Assembly: GCF_002101705.1 (NCBI RefSeq)
Contig: NZ_LQPC01000054.1
Span: forward strand, 62,001-126,000
Length of the DNA stretch: 64,000 nucleotides
Direction of reading: 5' to 3'
DNA from: Mycolicibacterium iranicum
GTDB lineage: Bacteria > Actinomycetota > Actinomycetes > Mycobacteriales > Mycobacteriaceae
Shown: piece by piece, positions 62,415 through 64,000 of the stretch
Layout: each line of letters opens with the position of its first letter
Numbering within the stretch: the stretch's first letter is position 1
The notes under the pieces: model-generated
What the model was told of the DNA's origin: nothing
Databases searched by the model: none
The model's input: the letters and a program-made list of their open reading frames with translations, nothing else
Translations under genes and position numbers: made by a program

Positions 62415-62918
62415 CCCCGCAGTTGTTGCTCCTGCGACGGATGTAACGGATGGGTTCCGCCAGCCCTCGGCTAATTGACGTGGCCAGCAAAAGCCTCTGT
62501 AACACATTCCAGTTCACATCCGATGTTGCTGGAAGGTGGGTGCGCCGCCCCGCCCGCCGAGCCGCGCCCGCGGTGGCTACGGTTCCGTAACCAGCTATCC
62601 ACGTTGCCACAGTGCGTATTCGCTGCACAATAGTCGTCGAACGTATTCTGCAGTTCACAAGCTTGGTCATAAGCCCTTCAGCAATTGCTTCAGGAAGCTT
62701 TTGGCCCTGCGCACCTCAGCTTTGCGGGTACTCTCGCAGGACGGACCCACTCGGGAAACTGGCCTGCCACAGCATCCCAAGCGGTTTTCTCTGAGGGGTT
62801 GCGGGGATGTTCGCAATTTCAGCCAGCAATTCCTTGCGGTGTGAATCTGTGATAATCTCCGCTCACCTCTGCCGTGATCGGATCGTCATCACATTGCAAC
62901 GACCTGGAAGGTTGCGAC
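62415..62918. other. 504-bp intergenic region before the PE-PPE-like gene
   Basis: No gene is recognised. The region is clearly less GC-rich than the rest of the window. An extended -10 (TGTGATAAT, 62848-62856) lies about 62 bp before the start at 62919 and is a plausible promoter with a short leader. TAATTGACG at 62472-62480 resembles the ATTGACGCC repeat upstream of the related secreted-protein gene at 59.9 kb. Nothing else with clear structure was found. Confidence 0.4.
62848..62856 (+). promoter_or_regulatory. Possible extended -10 promoter
   Basis: TGTGATAAT matches an extended -10 (TGn + GATAAT). It stands about 62 bp upstream of the secreted PE-PPE-like gene in an AT-richer stretch. 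No good -35 at 16-18 bp spacing is visible, which is tolerated for extended -10 promoters. Confidence 0.35.
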
Positions 62919-64000
62919 ATGCATTCAGCGCTCCGCCCGTATATGACGACGGGTCTTGCCATCGTGGGTTCGAGCGTCATTGCGCTCGCTCCGATCGCTC
63001 CGCCCGCGCCTGCGGTCGGTGCGGCCACCACCACCAAGCAGGTCACGCAAGACGTCACGCTCTCCGCGCGGGTGATCACGATCAATCCGTCTCCCCAAGA
63101 GCTGGAAATGGGCGAGCAGCTCAACGGCACTGTCTGTGGCGGAAACGGCACTCCCTGCTATGAGCTCGATTACGTACCCATATTCACGAACGCGGCCGGA
63201 TACTTCGGCTTTGGCGTAAAGGCCCTCCAAGAAAACCTCACTGAAAATCTTGGCGAAGACACCACCATCTTCGCCTTCAGCGAGGGCGCGACCGTCGCGT
63301 CTCAGTGGCTGAAGAAGCATCTGGAGAATCCCGGGGCGTATCCCGCACCCGAGAAGCTGACGTTCGTAGTCATCGGCAATCCGACTCGCAAGTACGGCGG
63401 CTCGCTGTTCCTCACGCCATGGCCTGAAAGCCCGTACAAGGTCATTGATGTGGCCATGCAGTACGACCCGACGGTCGACCAGCCCAAAAACACGCTGAAT
63501 TCACTCGCGGTTCTCAACGCCGCGATGGGTTTCTTCACCAACCACCTCGGCAAGGGTTATTCGGATGTCGACCTCGACGACCCGGCGAACAGCAAGTGGA
63601 CCGAGGGCAACATCGAGTACGTCTTCGTCCCGTCGAAGACGCTGCCGATCGTCGAGCCGCTGCGCTGGATCGGTCTCAACCAGCTCGCCGACGACCTGAC
63701 GCCGGGCCTGCAGTACCTGATCGAGCAGGGTTACGACCGCGACGACCGCATCACCAACACGACGATCACTGCCCCCGACAAGAGCTGGTCGTACATCCCG
63801 ATCAACCTGGCCGAGACGATCGCCAACATCCCGTACTACGCCGTCGCGGGCACCAACCGTTTCGCTGAGGCGATGCGCGCCAGCGGCAGCTGGTGGGTCT
63901 ACACCCCGGTCAACGTGCTGGGCTGGGATCCGGCCAACCCGGAGATGACACGGGCCTTCGTCGACTTCCTGATCGCGATCCCGTCGATCTCCGAACCGCT
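62919..64000 (+). CDS. Secreted PE-PPE-domain-like protein (3' end beyond window)
   Basis: At least 360 codons, open to the window edge. A signal peptide (TTGLAIVGSSVIALAPIAPP) precedes a domain with TIFAFSEGATVASQWL, which fits the modified G-x-S-x-G region of PE-PPE (serine hydrolase-like) domains, then KLTFVVIGNPTRKYGG and WVYTPVNVLGWDPANPE. Such domains are thought to be esterases or acyltransferases acting on trehalose or other envelope lipids. The ATG at 62919 has GGAAGGTT upstream; a second ATG at 62943 is possible. It is related to the secreted protein at 58646-59929. Confidence 0.75.
   Translation, partial: MHSALRPYMTTGLAIVGSSVIALAPIAPPAPAVGAATTTKQVTQDVTLSARVITINPSPQELEMGEQLNGTVCGGNGTPCYELDYVPIFTNAAGYFGFGVKALQENLTENLGEDTTIFAFSEGATVASQWLKKHLENPGAYPAPEKLTFVVIGNPTRKYGGSLFLTPWPESPYKVIDVAMQYDPTVDQPKNTLNSLAVLNAAMGFFTNHLGKGYSDVDLDDPANSKWTEGNIEYVFVPSKTLPIVEPLRWIGLNQLADDLTPGLQYLIEQGYDRDDRITNTTITAPDKSWSYIPINLAETIANIPYYAVAGTNRFAEAMRASGSWWVYTPVNVLGWDPANPEMTRAFVDFLIAIPSISEP

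Overview
The window is high-GC actinobacterial DNA from a mycobacterium, most likely a non-tuberculous Mycolicibacterium-type species. The block at 9.8-21.4 kb follows the gene order of M. tuberculosis Rv1821-Rv1832: secA2, pgsA2, DUF881, small basic membrane protein, DUF881, gcvH, garA, MerR, DUF151 nuclease, MerR, gcvB. SbmA/BacA-like ABC transporters of the Rv1819c type lie just upstream, as in that species. Species-level placement is inference.

Left region (1-9.6 kb): the 3' end of an ABC-type ATPase; an FrsA-like alpha/beta hydrolase divergent from a TetR regulator, with two matching palindromic operators between them; and a minus-strand lasso-peptide locus. The lasso locus holds two tandem SbmA/BacA-like ABC transporters, a B protein (RRE fused to the leader peptidase), an asparagine-synthetase-like cyclase, a short precursor gene and a secreted DUF6636-type protein. 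The precursor has a clear lasso leader in one frame and a clear core (Gly1 to Asp8 ring) in the -1 frame. One base appears to be missing at the leader/core junction.

Core region (9.8-21.4 kb): conserved housekeeping genes. A six-unit, 27-bp tandem repeat starts at the stop codon of the second MerR gene. It is followed by a tandem glycine riboswitch in front of the glycine decarboxylase gene.

Lipid region (21.5-62.4 kb): a phthiocerol/PDIM-type locus. It runs tesA, a fatty-acyl-AMP ligase, a PKS with an N-terminal loading ACP, then a second ligase and a second PKS with an N-terminal loading ACP, three more PKSs ending in a PpsE-like KS-AT-ACP-condensation protein, drrABC and papA5. Most junctions are start/stop overlaps, so this is probably one long operon. 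Further on lie a methyltransferase, flavodoxin-like, DUF2505 and nitroreductase genes, a secreted protein, a close homologue of the F420-dependent phthiodiolone ketoreductase (Rv2951c type) and an alpha/beta hydrolase. The locus differs from the M. tuberculosis pps locus in having two ligase+ACP entry points, one module with KR before DH, and no enoylreductase domain. No mas, fadD28 or mmpL7 is seen in the window. The likely product is a long-chain beta-diol or related polyketide that is ketone-terminated by the PpsE-like module, reduced by the ketoreductase, possibly O-methylated, esterified by the PapA5-like protein and exported by DrrABC.

The right edge holds the start of a secreted PE-PPE-domain-like protein related to the one at 58.6-59.9 kb. 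No tRNA, rRNA, insertion sequence or CRISPR array was seen.
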